NCBI GenBank assembly: GCA_025355105.1
Contig: JANYAE010000122.1
Coordinates: forward strand, 103,468-167,467
Length of the DNA: 64,000 nt
Reading direction: 5' to 3'
Source of the DNA: Pseudomonadota bacterium
Lineage (GTDB): Bacteria; Pseudomonadota; Gammaproteobacteria; Steroidobacterales; Steroidobacteraceae
Position numbers and translations under genes: made by a program. The notes below the pieces were generated by a model. The model searched no databases. It was given only the letters and a program-made list of their open reading frames with translations, and was not told the DNA's origin. Each line of letters opens with the position of its first letter. Within the stretch, counting starts at the first letter, position 1. Of the stretch, positions 25,181 to 35,393 are shown piece after piece.

Positions 25181-26257
25181 ATGGGCAGCCTCATCGCCCT
25201 CTGGGCCGGCATCCCGCAGCAGCTGCAGGGACTCGTGATCATGGTCGCCGAGATCCTCGGCGTCATGATCGCCGTGATCCTCGGGGTCGCGTTCCTGACG
25301 CTCGCTGAGCGCAAGGTCATCGGCTGGATGCAGATCCGCATCGGCCCGAACCAGATCCGGATCTTCGGCCTGCCGTACTTCAAGGGCCTCGCGCAGCCCT
25401 TCGCGGACGTCATCAAGCTGCTGCTCAAGGAAATCATCGTCCCGACGAACGCCGACAAGGTGGTGTTCCTGATCGCGCCGCTGATCGCGCTCGTGCCGTC
25501 GCTGTCGACCTGGGCGGTCATCCCGTTCTCGCCGGAGTTCGTGCTCGCCGACATCGATGCGGGCCTGCTCTACATCCTCGCGCTGACCTCGCTCGGCGTG
25601 TACGGCATCATCCTCGCCGGCTGGGCCTCGAACTCGAAGTACGCGCTGCTCGGCGCGATGCGCTCCGCTGCACAGATCGTCGCCTACGAGATCGCGATGG
25701 GCTTCGCGCTGGTCGGCGTGCTGATGGCGGCCGGCAGCCTCAACCTCACCGACGTCGTCCGCTCGCAGGCCGGCGGCATGCTGCACTGGCACGGACTGGT
25801 GCTGTTCCCGCTGATGATCATCTATTTCATCGCCGGCATCGCCGAGACCAACCGCGCGCCCTTCGACGTCGCCGAGGGCGAATCGGAGATCGCCTCGGGC
25901 TTCCACGTCGAGTACTCAGGCGCGACCTTCGCGACGCTGTTCGCGCTGCCCGAGTACGCGAACATGATCCTGGTGGCGACGCTCGCCCCGGTGCTGTTCC
26001 TCGGCGGCTGGCTGTCGCCGTTCGAGGGCCTGCTGCCGCCCGGCTCGCTGCTCGCAGCGCCGTCGTTCATCTGGCTGTTCGTCAAGATCCTCTGGTTCCT
26101 GTTCTGCTTCCTGTGGATCCGCGCGACCTTCCCGCGGTACCGCTACGACCAGATCATGCGGCTCGGCTGGAAGCTGTTCATCCCGCTGACGCTGGTCTGG
26201 ATCGGTGTCGAATGCGTGATGGCCTGGTACAAGTTCGGGCCCTGGGCCCGGCTGTGA
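25181..26257 (+). CDS. nuoH: NADH-quinone oxidoreductase subunit H
   Basis: Membrane subunit of 358 residues with about eight helices that forms the quinone entry channel at the junction of the two arms. It contains [33 protein letters not shown] and the strongly conserved acidic loop [16 protein letters not shown]. It lies 6 bp after nuoG and 19 bp before nuoI. Confidence 0.98.
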   Translation: MGSLIALWAGIPQQLQGLVIMVAEILGVMIAVILGVAFLTLAERKVIGWMQIRIGPNQIRIFGLPYFKGLAQPFADVIKLLLKEIIVPTNADKVVFLIAPLIALVPSLSTWAVIPFSPEFVLADIDAGLLYILALTSLGVYGIILAGWASNSKYALLGAMRSAAQIVAYEIAMGFALVGVLMAAGSLNLTDVVRSQAGGMLHWHGLVLFPLMIIYFIAGIAETNRAPFDVAEGESEIASGFHVEYSGATFATLFALPEYANMILVATLAPVLFLGGWLSPFEGLLPPGSLLAAPSFIWLFVKILWFLFCFLWIRATFPRYRYDQIMRLGWKLFIPLTLVWIGVECVMAWYKFGPWARL

Positions 26258-26276
26258 AGCGGATCCTGAGGTAGCC

Positions 26277-26765
26277 ATGGGCGCGGTACGAAATTTCACC
26301 AAAACGCTGCTGCTCGGCGAGCTGCTGACGGGGCTCGGCGTGACCTTCCGCTACCTGTGGAAGCCGAAGTTCACGGTCCACTACCCGTACGAGAAGGCGC
26401 CGCAGTCGGTGCGCTACCGCGGCCTGCACGCGCTGCGACGCTACCCGAACGGCGAGGAGCGCTGCATCGCCTGCAAGCTCTGCGAGGCCGTCTGCCCGGC
26501 GCTCGCGATCACCATCGAGTCAGGCGTCTCGACCGACGGCACGCGCCGCACGACCCGCTACGACATCGACCTGTTCAAGTGCATCTACTGCGGCTTCTGC
26601 GAGGAGGCCTGCCCGGTCGACGCGATCGTCGAGACGCGGATCCACGAGTACCACATGGAGAACCGCGGCGAGAACATCATGACCAAGGACAAGCTGCTCG
26701 CGGTGGGCGAGCGCTACGAGGCGATGATCGCGGCCGACAAGACCGCCGACGCGCCGTACCGCTGA
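26277..26765 (+). CDS. nuoI: NADH-quinone oxidoreductase subunit I
   Basis: The 162-residue ferredoxin-like subunit carries two [4Fe-4S] clusters (N6a and N6b). The two ligand motifs are [12 protein letters not shown] and [12 protein letters not shown]. The N-terminus is an amphipathic membrane-contacting helix, followed by [10 protein letters not shown] and the conserved [15 protein letters not shown] block. It sits between nuoH and nuoJ. Confidence 0.98.
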   Translation: MGAVRNFTKTLLLGELLTGLGVTFRYLWKPKFTVHYPYEKAPQSVRYRGLHALRRYPNGEERCIACKLCEAVCPALAITIESGVSTDGTRRTTRYDIDLFKCIYCGFCEEACPVDAIVETRIHEYHMENRGENIMTKDKLLAVGERYEAMIAADKTADAPYR

Positions 26766-26787
26766 TGGACTCCCTGGGGTTGCGACC

Positions 26788-27390
26788 GTGCTGACGACCA
26801 TCCTGTTCTACTTCTACGCGACGGTGCTGGTCGGCTCGGCGCTCGGCGTCGTGCTGGCGCGCAACCCGGTGCGCGCGGCGCTGTTCCTGGTGCTCGCGTT
26901 CTTCACCAGCGCCGTGCTCTGGCTGCTGCTCGAGGCCGAGTTCCTCGGCATCGTGCTGGTGCTGGTCTACGTCGGCGCGGTGATGGTGCTGTTCCTGTTC
27001 GTCATCATGATGCTCGACATCAACGTCGCGGAACTGCGTGCCGGTTTCACGCGCTACGCGCCGCTCGGCGCCGTGATCGCGGGCCTGATGATCTTCGAGA
27101 TCGTCTACGTGGTCTGGGTCAAGCACCTCGGCTATGACCTCGCCGCGGTCGGCACGCCGCTGGCGGCCGGCGAGTCGAACACCAAGGCGCTCGGCGCGGT
27201 GCTGTACACCGACTATGCGCTGCCGTTCCAGCTGGCGGCGGTCGTGCTGCTGGTCGCGATCGTCGCGGCGATCACGCTGACGATGCGCCGCCGCCCCGGC
27301 TACAAGCAGCAGGACGTCGTCGCGCAGGTCGCGACCCGCAAAGCGGACCGGCTGCGGATCATGAAGGTCGAGCCGGAGAAGCGCCGATGA
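26788..27390 (+). CDS. nuoJ: NADH-quinone oxidoreductase subunit J
   Basis: Membrane subunit of 200 residues with about five helices. The conserved segment [21 protein letters not shown], with the pi-bulge helix, identifies it. The start is a GTG ([10 protein letters not shown]). The C-terminal tail after the last helix is basic. It overlaps nuoK by 4 bp. Confidence 0.96.
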   Translation: MLTTILFYFYATVLVGSALGVVLARNPVRAALFLVLAFFTSAVLWLLLEAEFLGIVLVLVYVGAVMVLFLFVIMMLDINVAELRAGFTRYAPLGAVIAGLMIFEIVYVVWVKHLGYDLAAVGTPLAAGESNTKALGAVLYTDYALPFQLAAVVLLVAIVAAITLTMRRRPGYKQQDVVAQVATRKADRLRIMKVEPEKRR

Positions 27391-27692
27391 TTGGTCTGCC
27401 GCACTTCCTGGTGCTCGCCGGCGTGCTGTTCAGCATCGCGGTGGCGGGCGTGTTCCTGAACCGCAAGAACGTCATCCTGCTGCTGATGTGCATCGAGCTG
27501 ATGCTGCTGGCGGTCAACTTCAACTTCGTCGCCTTCAGCCACTGGCTCAACGACATCAACGGCCAGGTGTTCGTGTTCTTCATCCTGACCGTGGCCGCGG
27601 CCGAGTCGGCCATCGGACTGGCGATCCTCGTCGTGCTGTTCCGCGAGCGCAAGAGCATCAACGTCGAGAACCTGGACACGATGCGGGGCTGA
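27387..27692 (+). CDS. nuoK: NADH-quinone oxidoreductase subunit K
   Basis: Three-helix membrane subunit of 101 residues, homologous to MrpC. Conserved acidic residues lie in the second and third helices ([16 protein letters not shown] and [14 protein letters not shown]). The last part is [13 protein letters not shown]. It overlaps nuoJ by 4 bp and nuoL by 1 bp (TGATG). Confidence 0.97.
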   Translation: MIGLPHFLVLAGVLFSIAVAGVFLNRKNVILLLMCIELMLLAVNFNFVAFSHWLNDINGQVFVFFILTVAAAESAIGLAILVVLFRERKSINVENLDTMRG

Positions 27693-29665
27693 TGATGCAG
27701 AACGTCTATCTCGCGATCGCGCTCGGCCCCCTGATCGCTGCGGTCATCGCCGGCCTGTTCGGCCGCCTCATCGGCCGCGCCGGCGCGCACAGCGTGACGA
27801 TCCTCGCCGTCGCGCTGTCGTTCGTGCTCTCGGCCTGGGTGCTGAAGGGCCAGCTGCTCGACGGCGCGCCGTCTTACAACGGCGCGGTGTACACCTGGCT
27901 GGTGACCGACGGCATTCAGATGCAGGTCGGATTCCTGGTGGACCGCCTGACGGCGCTGATGATGGTGGTGGTGACCTTCGTCAGCCTGATGGTGCACGTC
28001 TACACGATCGGCTACATGCACGACGACGAGGGCTACACGCGCTTCTTCGCGTACATCTCGCTGTTCACCTTCGCGATGCTGATGCTCGTCATGAGCAACA
28101 ACTTCCTGCAGCTGTTCTTCGGCTGGGAGGCGGTCGGTCTCGTCTCGTACCTGCTGATCGGCTTCTGGTACACGCGGCCGAGCGCGATCTTCGCGAACAT
28201 GAAGGCCTTCCTCGTCAACCGCGTCGGCGACTTCGGCTTCCTGCTCGGCATCGCCGGCGTCGTGCACTTCACCGGCTCGCTCGACTACGTTCGCGCCTTC
28301 CATTTTGCGCCGCAGATCGCGCAGCAGAGCTTCACGCTGTTCGAGGGCCAGGCCTGGAACGCGATGAGCGTGATCTGCATCTGCCTGTTCATCGGCGCGA
28401 TGGGCAAGTCCGCGCAGGTGCCGCTGCACGTCTGGCTGCCGGACTCGATGGAGGGCCCGACGCCGATCTCGGCGCTGATCCACGCGGCGACGATGGTCAC
28501 TGCGGGCATCTTCATGGTGGCGCGCATGTCGCCGCTGTTCGAGCTGTCGCCGACGGCGCTCAGCTTCGTGCTCGTGATCGGCGCAACGACCGCGCTCTTC
28601 ATGGGCTTCCTCGGCATCGTCAACAACGACATCAAGCGCGTGGTCGCGTACTCGACGCTGTCGCAGCTCGGCTACATGACGGTGGCGCTCGGCGCGTCGG
28701 CCTACTCGGCCGCCATCTTCCACCTGATGACCCACGCCTTCTTCAAGGCGCTGCTGTTCCTGGGGGCGGGCTCGGTGATCATAGCGATGCACCACGAGCA
28801 GGACATGCGGCGCATGGGCGGGCTCAGGAAGCATCTGCCGATCACCTACTGGACGACGCTGCTCGGTGCGCTCGCGCTGATCGGCTTCCCGGGCTTCTCC
28901 GGCTTCTTTTCCAAGGACGCGCTGATCGAGGCGGTGGCGGAGTCGCACACGCCGGGCGCCGGCTACGCGCTCGCCTGCGTGACGGCCGGTGTGTTCGTGA
29001 CCGCGCTCTACACCTTCCGGATGGTGTTCATGACCTTCCATGGCGAGGAGCGGATGGACGCGCACACGCGCGAGCACCTGCACGAGAGCCCGTGGGTCGT
29101 GACGCTGCCGCTCGTGATGCTCGCGATCCCGTCGGTGGTCATCGGCTGGCCCACGATCGGGCCGGTGCTGTTCCACGGCTACTTCGGCGGCGCGATCGTC
29201 GTCAGCCCGGCGCACGACGTGCTCGGCGAGCTCGGCCGCGAGTACACGACGCCGCTCGCCTTCACGCTGCACGCGTTCACCGGGCTGCCGGTGTACCTCG
29301 CGGCGGCGGGCGTGCTGTCGGCCTGGGTCCTGTACCTCAAGCGACCTGAGCTCCCGGCCAGGGCGCGCGAGCTGTTCGCGCCCGTGTACCGGCTGCTGGA
29401 CAACAAGTACTGGTTCGACTGGGTCAACGAGAACGTCATCGCCGCCGGCAGCCGCGCGCTCGGCCGCATCTTCTGGAAGGTCGGCGACGAGATGATCATC
29501 GACGGTGCGCTGGTCAACGGCTCGGCGCGCGCGGTCGGCTGGCTGGCCGCGGTCACCCGGCACGTGCAGTCAGGCTATCTCTATCACTACGTCTTCGCGA
29601 TGATCATCGGCCTGTCGGCGCTGCTCGCGTGGCTCCTCTGGCCATGGCTGTTCGGGCGGGCCTGA
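27692..29665 (+). CDS. nuoL: NADH-quinone oxidoreductase subunit L
   Basis: The distal antiporter-like proton-pumping subunit, 657 residues with about 16 helices and a long lateral helix at the C-terminus. Typical motifs are NNFLQLFFGWEAVGLVSYLL, SAQVPLHVWLPDSMEGPTP and LIHAATMVTAGIFM. I start at the first of two adjacent ATGs (27692), which overlaps the nuoK stop; the longer upstream frame is a shadow of nuoK. It lies 24 bp before nuoM. Confidence 0.98.
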   Translation: MMQNVYLAIALGPLIAAVIAGLFGRLIGRAGAHSVTILAVALSFVLSAWVLKGQLLDGAPSYNGAVYTWLVTDGIQMQVGFLVDRLTALMMVVVTFVSLMVHVYTIGYMHDDEGYTRFFAYISLFTFAMLMLVMSNNFLQLFFGWEAVGLVSYLLIGFWYTRPSAIFANMKAFLVNRVGDFGFLLGIAGVVHFTGSLDYVRAFHFAPQIAQQSFTLFEGQAWNAMSVICICLFIGAMGKSAQVPLHVWLPDSMEGPTPISALIHAATMVTAGIFMVARMSPLFELSPTALSFVLVIGATTALFMGFLGIVNNDIKRVVAYSTLSQLGYMTVALGASAYSAAIFHLMTHAFFKALLFLGAGSVIIAMHHEQDMRRMGGLRKHLPITYWTTLLGALALIGFPGFSGFFSKDALIEAVAESHTPGAGYALACVTAGVFVTALYTFRMVFMTFHGEERMDAHTREHLHESPWVVTLPLVMLAIPSVVIGWPTIGPVLFHGYFGGAIVVSPAHDVLGELGREYTTPLAFTLHAFTGLPVYLAAAGVLSAWVLYLKRPELPARARELFAPVYRLLDNKYWFDWVNENVIAAGSRALGRIFWKVGDEMIIDGALVNGSARAVGWLAAVTRHVQSGYLYHYVFAMIIGLSALLAWLLWPWLFGRA

Positions 29666-29689
29666 GCCGCGATTCACGGAACTGACACG

Positions 29690-31198
29690 ATGCATTCTTC
29701 CCTGCTCAGCGTGCTCACCTGGCTGCCGATACTCGGCGGCGTCGTCGTCATGCTGGTCGGCGACTCGCGCGCCAGCATCGCGCGCTGGCTGGCGCTCGCC
29801 ATCGCGCTCGCGGCGCTGATCGCCAGCGTTCCGCTCTACACGGGCTTCGACCTCACGAGCGCGGCGCTGCAGTTCCCCGAGCGCATGGCCTGGATCCCGT
29901 CGCTGCACTCGGACTACTCGCTGGGCGTCGACGGCATCTCGATGCCGCTGATCCTGCTGACGACCTTTTCGACGGTGCTGGTAGTGATCGCCGGCTGGAC
30001 CGTGATCGAGAAGCGACCGGCCCAGTACTTCGCCGCCTTCCTGATCATGGAGGGGCTGATGATCGGCGTGTTCTCGGCCGCCGACGCGCTGCTCTTTTAC
30101 GTCTTCTGGGAAGCGATGCTGATCCCGATGTTCATCATCATCGGCATCTGGGGTGGCGCGCGGCGCATCTACGCGACGATCAAGTTCTTCCTGTACACCT
30201 TCCTCGGCTCGGTGTTCATGCTGGTCGCGCTGGTCTACATGTATCTGAAGACGGGCGACTACAGCCTTGCGGCCTTCTACAAGCTGCCGCTGACGCTGCC
30301 GGAGCAGATTGCGATCTTCCTCGCGTTCTTCGCGGCCTTCGCGGTCAAGGTGCCGATGGTGCCGGTGCACACGTGGCTGCCGGACGCGCACGTCGAGGCG
30401 CCGACCGGAGGCTCGGTGATCCTCGCGGCGATCATGCTGAAGATGGGCGGCTACGGCTTCCTGCGCTTCAGCCTGCCGATCACTCCCGATGCGTCGCGCG
30501 CCCTCGATTGGCTGGTCATCAGCCTGTCGCTGATCGCGGTGGTCTACATCGGCCTGGTGGCGCTGGTCCAGCAGGACATGAAGAAGCTGATCGCGTACTC
30601 GTCGATCGCCCACATGGGCTTCGTGACGCTCGGCTGCTTCGTCGGCTACGAGATCGTCGCCTCGACCGGCAGCCTGGCTGGCGCGACCCTCGGCCTGTCG
30701 GGCGCCATGGTGCAGATGGTCTCGCACGGCCTGGTCAGCGGCGCGCTGTTCCTGTGCGTCGGCGTGCTCTACGACCGGCTGCACACGCGCGAGATCGGCG
30801 CCTACGGCGGCGTCATCAACACGATGCCGGTGTTCGGCGCCTTCATGGTGTTGTTTGCAATGGCGAATGCCGGCCTGCCGGGCACCTCGGGCTTCGTCGG
30901 CGAGTTCCTGGTCATCCTTGCGAGTTTCAAGGCGAGCTTCTGGTACGCCTTCGTCGCGTCCATCACGCTGATCCTTGGCGCGGCCTACACGCTCTGGCTG
31001 GTCAAGCGGGTCGTGTTCGGCGCCGTGGCCAACGAGGGCGTCGCCTCGCTCAAGGATCTGAACGGCCGCGAGTTCCTGGTGCTGAGCCTGCTCGCTGTCG
31101 CGGTGCTGGCGCTCGGTGTGTACCCGAAGCCGCTGACCGACGTCATGGAGCCGACGCTTCGCAACCTCGTGCAGTTGATGTCCGTGAGCAAGCTGTGA
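29690..31198 (+). CDS. nuoM: NADH-quinone oxidoreductase subunit M
   Basis: Antiporter-like proton-pumping subunit, 502 residues with about 14 helices. It contains the conserved YFAAFLIMEGLMIGVF and FYVFWEAMLIPMF region with the helix-5 glutamate, and VPMVPVHTWLPDAHVEAPT with the pump lysine region near KVPMVP. Length is normal. It lies between nuoL and nuoN. Confidence 0.98.
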   Translation: MHSSLLSVLTWLPILGGVVVMLVGDSRASIARWLALAIALAALIASVPLYTGFDLTSAALQFPERMAWIPSLHSDYSLGVDGISMPLILLTTFSTVLVVIAGWTVIEKRPAQYFAAFLIMEGLMIGVFSAADALLFYVFWEAMLIPMFIIIGIWGGARRIYATIKFFLYTFLGSVFMLVALVYMYLKTGDYSLAAFYKLPLTLPEQIAIFLAFFAAFAVKVPMVPVHTWLPDAHVEAPTGGSVILAAIMLKMGGYGFLRFSLPITPDASRALDWLVISLSLIAVVYIGLVALVQQDMKKLIAYSSIAHMGFVTLGCFVGYEIVASTGSLAGATLGLSGAMVQMVSHGLVSGALFLCVGVLYDRLHTREIGAYGGVINTMPVFGAFMVLFAMANAGLPGTSGFVGEFLVILASFKASFWYAFVASITLILGAAYTLWLVKRVVFGAVANEGVASLKDLNGREFLVLSLLAVAVLALGVYPKPLTDVMEPTLRNLVQLMSVSKL

Positions 31199-31217
31199 GG
31201 CGCAGAGGCACGACCCC

Positions 31218-32657
31218 ATGAACCCGATTTCCGCCAACGACTTCGTGCTCGCGGCGCCCGAGATACTGCTGCTCGGCGGCACCTGCGTGGTGCTGCTGCT
31301 CGATCTGTTCCTCAGCGACCGGCTGCGGCAGGTGAGCTATTTCCTGAGCCTGCTGACGCTTGCGGCGACCGCCGCGCTGGTCGCCGGGCTGCCCGAGGGT
31401 CGGCACTTCGGCTTCAACGGGATGTTCGTCGTCGACGGCGCCGCGCGCCTCCTGAAGCTGGTCGCGACCGCGACGGTCGCGGTGGTGTTCGTCTACTCGC
31501 GCGACTACTTGATCCAGCGCGGCCTCTTCAAGGGCGAATATTTCGTGCTGGCGCTGTTCGCGACGCTCGGCATCTTCGTCATGACGTCGGCCAGCAGCCT
31601 GCTGACGATGTACATGGGCATCGAGTTGCTGGCGCTGTCGCAGTACGCGCTGGTCGCGTTCGACCGCGACTCGCCGATCGCGGCCGAGTCGGCGATGAAG
31701 TACTTCGTGCTCGGCGCGATCGCCTCCGGAATACTGCTGTACGGCATCTCGATCGTCTACGGCGTCACCGGCACCTTCGACCTCGGCGCGCTCGCGAGTC
31801 GCCTCGATGCCGGTGCGGCGAGCCAGATCGGGCTGCTGTTCGGGCTCGCGTTCCTGATCGCCGGCATCGCCTTCAAGTTCGGCGCGGTGCCGTTCCACAT
31901 GTGGATCCCGGACGTGTACCACGGTGCGCCGACGTCGGTGACCTTGTTCCTCGGCGCCGCGCCCAAGCTCGCGTACTTCGCGCTCGCGTTTCGCGTGCTC
32001 GCCGAGGGCCTCGGCAGCGCCGTCGAGGCCTGGCAGGGCATGCTCGTGGTGCTTGCGGTGCTGTCGATGGCGATTGGCAACGTGGTTGCGGTCGCGCAGA
32101 CCAACCTGAAGCGCATGCTCGCGTATTCGACGATCTCGAACGTCGGCTTCATCCTGCTCGGGCTGCTGGCGGGGACACCCTCCGGCTACCGCGCCGCGCT
32201 CTTCTACACGATCACGTACGTCGTGATGGCGCTCGGTTCCTTCGCCATGATCGTGCTGCTGAGCCGCAAGGGCTTCGAGGCCGACCGGATCGAGGACTTC
32301 CGCGGGCTGGCGCAGCAGAACCCCTGGTTCGCCTGGATGATGCTGTTGCTGATGGTGAGTACGGCCGGCGTGCCGCCGTTCGTCGGCTTCTTCGCCAAGC
32401 TCTACGTGATCCAGGCGGTGCTCGACGTTGGGCTCACCTGGCTCGCGATCGTGGCGGTGCTGTTCTCGGTCATCGGCGCGTTCTACTACCTGCGGATCGT
32501 CAAGGTGATGTTCTTCGACGCGCCGGCGGAGGAGGGCGTGTCGGTGACGGCGGGACCCGCGCTTCGGTTCCTGCTCAGCCTCAACGCGCTCGCGGTCCTC
32601 GCGCTCGGTCTCTACAACTCCGCGCTGATCGACACGATCGCCCGGGCGCTGCCCTGA
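31218..32657 (+). CDS. nuoN: NADH-quinone oxidoreductase subunit N
   Basis: Last complex I gene; an antiporter-like membrane subunit of 479 residues. It has YMGIELLALSQYALVAFDRD, the AFKFGAVPFHMWIPDVYHGAPT segment in the middle, and KRMLAYSTISNVGFILLG. Its stop ends the operon; the initiator tRNA lies 54 bp downstream with its own likely promoter. Confidence 0.98.
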   Translation: MNPISANDFVLAAPEILLLGGTCVVLLLDLFLSDRLRQVSYFLSLLTLAATAALVAGLPEGRHFGFNGMFVVDGAARLLKLVATATVAVVFVYSRDYLIQRGLFKGEYFVLALFATLGIFVMTSASSLLTMYMGIELLALSQYALVAFDRDSPIAAESAMKYFVLGAIASGILLYGISIVYGVTGTFDLGALASRLDAGAASQIGLLFGLAFLIAGIAFKFGAVPFHMWIPDVYHGAPTSVTLFLGAAPKLAYFALAFRVLAEGLGSAVEAWQGMLVVLAVLSMAIGNVVAVAQTNLKRMLAYSTISNVGFILLGLLAGTPSGYRAALFYTITYVVMALGSFAMIVLLSRKGFEADRIEDFRGLAQQNPWFAWMMLLLMVSTAGVPPFVGFFAKLYVIQAVLDVGLTWLAIVAVLFSVIGAFYYLRIVKVMFFDAPAEEGVSVTAGPALRFLLSLNALAVLALGLYNSALIDTIARALP

Positions 32658-32665
32658 GGAAGTCG

Positions 32666-32694
32666 TTGCAAACGGGCGGGTAGACCAGTACCAT
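32666..32694 (+). promoter_or_regulatory. Candidate promoter of the initiator tRNA
   Basis: TTGCAA (32666-32671) and TACCAT (32689-32694) are separated by 17 bp and each match four of six sigma-70 consensus bases. The expected start is near 32701, about 11 nt before the tRNA 5' end. This gives the tRNA its own transcription besides read-through from nuo. Confidence 0.45.
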
Positions 32695-32711
32695 TTTCGG
32701 CTCAGACCCGG

Positions 32712-32788
<77 letters not shown>

Positions 32789-32794
32789 ATTAAA

Positions 32795-32806
32795 TCAGTG
32801 GCTTAG
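32795..32806 (+). repeat. Copy 1 of a 12-bp repeat TCARYGGCTTAG
   Basis: TCAGTGGCTTAG, 6 nt after the CCA end of the initiator tRNA. Near-identical 12-mers occur in the same orientation at 39,846 (TCAATGGCTTAG) and 45,529 (TCAGCGGCTTAG), all between genes. It might be an attachment-site remnant or a regulatory element; neither is proven. Confidence 0.5.
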
Positions 32807-33036
32807 GAATACCCCGTCCAGGGGTGTCGTCGTTCCTGAGGCTCCCGCCTGCGCGGCGGAGGTCGTCCCCGTCAAGGCGGGCGTTGCGCGGCGCGCTGCT
32901 GGCCCCGCCGCCGCGGCGCTTCATGGCAGAAAAGGCCCGCTGTCGGAACGCGGCCAGCGGCGCGCGGCTATCGAGGTGTGGGCAGCCCGCGCCGCTGCTA
33001 CGCTGCCGACGGCCGGCGGCGAACGCAGGAGCCCGC

Positions 33037-34248
33037 ATGGTACCGCTCGACACTTCCCGGTTCGTACGTGTTGCGCTCATCGCGCTGCTCAGCGTCTCCG
33101 CGCCAGGCCGAGCGGCGGACTCGGCGCCGGCGCCGCCCGCTGCCGAAGCACTCAACCGCGCGCTCGCGACCTGGAGCCAGGCGGATCGCGAATTTGGTTT
33201 CGCGCACTGGGAGCAGGTCTTCAAGACCCGAAAAGTCGCGCGCGGCACGCACGTGCATCCGCTGCCGATCGCACCGCCACTCCCGTCCTTCGCGGCCGGC
33301 GACACCGGCGCCGCGTACCTCGACCAATACGCGACCGACTACAAGCTGGCCGGCCTCGTCGTACTCGTCGACGGCAGGGTGCGGCTTGAGCGCTATGCGC
33401 TCGGGCACAGCCCGGTCGGGCGCTGGACATCGTTCTCGATGGCGAAGTCCCTGACCAGCACGCTCGTCGGCGCTGCGATCCGTGACGGCTACATCAAGAG
33501 CATCGACGACCCGGTGACGCGCTACATCACCGGGCTGGCCGGCAGCGCCTACGAAGGCGTGAGCATTCGCCAGCTGCTGACGATGACTTCGGGCGTCAAG
33601 TGGAACGAGGACTACACCGACCTCAAGTCGGATGTCGCGCTCTTTTACGCGACCGCGCCGGACCCGGGCGTGGATGCCACGGTGAGCTACATGCGGCGGT
33701 TGCCGCGCGAGGCGCCGCCGGGCGCGAAGTGGTTGTACAAGACCGGCGAGACCAACCTCATCGGCGTGCTGGTGCAGGAAGCGACGCACAAGACCCTGGC
33801 CGCATACCTCTCGGAGAAGATCTGGGCGCCCTATGGCATGGAGCAAGACGCGTCCTGGCACCTCGATGTCAGCAACCACGAGCAGGGCGGCTGCTGCTTT
33901 CAGGCCACGACGCGGGATTTCGCGCGCATCGGGCTGTTCATTCTGGACGGCGCAGTCGTCGACGGCCGGCCGGTCGTCGCCGACGGCTGGCTCGAGGCGG
34001 CAACTCACAAGCAGGCGGACATCAACGTCCCGGGGCGCGGCTATGGCTTTCAGTGGTGGACGCGCGACGACGACACCTTCGACGCGATCGGCATTCACGG
34101 CCAGATGATTCACGTCGATGCGCGTCGCCGGCTGGTCGTCGCGATCAACAGCGCGTGGCCGGTGGCGACGGGCAAGGAGCAGTCGGCGGCCCGAGTCGCG
34201 CTCATCAACATGATCGCTGCGGCGGTCGACGCCGAAGCGCGCCGCTAG
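33037..34248 (+). CDS. Exported serine hydrolase, beta-lactamase (class C) family
   Basis: A 403-residue protein with an N-terminal signal peptide (hydrophobic residues 10-21, likely cut after GRA near residue 26), so periplasmic. The nucleophile motif SxxK is in SFSMAKSLTS. A Tyr in WLYKTGETN is the likely second catalytic residue. The C-terminal GIHGQMIHVDARRRLVVAINS resembles the late motif of 6-aminohexanoate-dimer-hydrolase-like enzymes. The substrate cannot be told; esterase or amidase activity is more likely than beta-lactam resistance. I start at the ATG at 33037, with AGGAG 5 nt upstream, not at the longer frame from 32,824. It is the first gene after the tRNA break. Confidence 0.85.
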   Translation: MVPLDTSRFVRVALIALLSVSAPGRAADSAPAPPAAEALNRALATWSQADREFGFAHWEQVFKTRKVARGTHVHPLPIAPPLPSFAAGDTGAAYLDQYATDYKLAGLVVLVDGRVRLERYALGHSPVGRWTSFSMAKSLTSTLVGAAIRDGYIKSIDDPVTRYITGLAGSAYEGVSIRQLLTMTSGVKWNEDYTDLKSDVALFYATAPDPGVDATVSYMRRLPREAPPGAKWLYKTGETNLIGVLVQEATHKTLAAYLSEKIWAPYGMEQDASWHLDVSNHEQGGCCFQATTRDFARIGLFILDGAVVDGRPVVADGWLEAATHKQADINVPGRGYGFQWWTRDDDTFDAIGIHGQMIHVDARRRLVVAINSAWPVATGKEQSAARVALINMIAAAVDAEARR

Positions 34249-34680
34249 CTCGGCGACCGCCACGGTCGGCGAGTGACATTCGGTTGTCCGGCGTCGCGGG
34301 CACTACGCATTGACCGGGCCGCCGGAGGAATTCGCCGGCGCCTCGTGCACCCCGGGGTCACCGCGTACGCGCGCTACGCCGGCCGACTCGCTCTGGCGCC
34401 CAAAGGCTTGCAGTGCATCGATTCCCCGTGACCCGATTGCTGGCGCATGGCCTCGGAGTGCGGTCATTTGCGCGATGCGCGCTGGCAACGCGACGGGCGC
34501 AGCGCCATTCGCGGCCGCGGCCTCAGGCTGCGCCCTGGGCGCGAGCCGCGATTGTTCCTACTGGCGCCCTGCCCGGCGGGGTGCCGGTCGTCGACAAAGC
34601 TTACAACTCATGGCCTTGCATCGCCGGCTCCTGCGCGGCTCCGAGGCTAAGCTGCTGATGCGATTCTTTTCGGCGCTGCG
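34249..34680. other. Intergenic stretch before the first PEP-CTERM gene
   Basis: About 430 bp between two + strand genes, with several short overlapping frames that lack ribosome binding sites and have no recognisable content. I see no clear terminator or RNA gene. Its right end passes into the sigma-54-like element at 34,681. Confidence 0.4.
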
Positions 34681-34696
34681 CGGCATGAAACTTGTA
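34681..34696 (+). promoter_or_regulatory. Sigma-54-like promoter before the PEP-CTERM gene
   Basis: CGGCATG-AAAC-TTGTA has GG (34682-34683) followed after exactly 10 nt by GT (34694-34695). The consensus is TGGCACG-N4-TTGCW with GG-N10-GC, so the -12 element differs at one key base. The layout matches the better site before the other PEP-CTERM gene at 58,244-58,260. The start would be near 34,707, about 36 nt before the ATG. Confidence 0.45.
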
Positions 34697-34742
34697 TGGT
34701 ATCGAGTGGCAAGGCGACCGAACGTCGCAAGGGAAGCGACAT

Positions 34743-35393
34743 ATGTTGAATGCGCTCCGATTCCTCTCGGCGAGCAGGATGCTCCCAAGAGCGACGCTAC
34801 TGGCAGTGCTCGGATTGCTCGCGAGCAGCGGAACCTGCATGGCCACGACCATGGTGGTCGGTCCGTTGACCAATCCGTCCGGGATCATGGATCTCGTCGT
34901 GAACGGGACGGCCTACGACGTCCAGTTCAGCACACAGTCCTACAACGCCCTGTTTCCGACGTCGACGGGGATACTCACCAGCGCTGATGCGGCGACCGCG
35001 GCCGTCGAGATACAAAACCTCTTCAGATCGGTCAGTGTCACGGGCCTCCTCGGGGTCACCTGCGGCGCGCCCAACGGAAGCGGCGTTTGTGACCTGTATC
35101 TTCCGACCGGTGCGGACTGCGCCGGCACGCCCTGCGTCGATGACGTATCGAACTACTACAACAGCGGTTCCGTTTGGTACGCGAGCACCCATGGGCCACT
35201 ATTGGTACCCGGCTACACGCAGCCACTCGGGCTCAGCAGCTGCACTCCGTCAGACAGTCTAAATTGCGGTTTTGCGCAGGAGTACGCCTATTTCGTTGCG
35301 GAGCAGCCACCGGTTCCGGAGCCCGCGACGCTGTCGTTGCTCGGCCTCGGCCTGGCCGGCGTCCGCATCATGAGGCGGCGCAAGGCGACGTGA
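34743..35393 (+). CDS. Exported PEP-CTERM sorting-domain protein
   Basis: A 216-residue exported protein. It has an N-terminal signal peptide (hydrophobic residues about 16-31, cut near CMA-TT) and a C-terminal PEP-CTERM anchor: VPEPATLSLLGLGLAGV followed by the basic tail RIMRRRKAT. The region between is unlike any family I recognise. It has four cysteines around residues 116-140 (CGAPNGSGVCDLY and CAGTPC), which suggests disulfides. Such proteins are processed by an exosortase (XrtA type) and often go to the surface or exopolysaccharide; no exosortase is in the window. The ATG at 34743 follows AAGGGAAG. A sigma-54-like element lies about 50 bp upstream. Confidence 0.85.
   Translation: MLNALRFLSASRMLPRATLLAVLGLLASSGTCMATTMVVGPLTNPSGIMDLVVNGTAYDVQFSTQSYNALFPTSTGILTSADAATAAVEIQNLFRSVSVTGLLGVTCGAPNGSGVCDLYLPTGADCAGTPCVDDVSNYYNSGSVWYASTHGPLLVPGYTQPLGLSSCTPSDSLNCGFAQEYAYFVAEQPPVPEPATLSLLGLGLAGVRIMRRRKAT

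Noticed and set aside
27359..31282. Long minus-strand frames opposite nuoL and nuoM
   Set aside because: Extremely His/Arg/Asp/Gln-rich products are typical antisense shadows of membrane-protein genes; nuoL and nuoM are certain on the other strand.
33037..34248. Antibiotic-resistance beta-lactamase
   Set aside because: The SxxK motif is there, but the later motifs fit the esterase/amidase branch of the family, and no AmpR-like regulator is adjacent.
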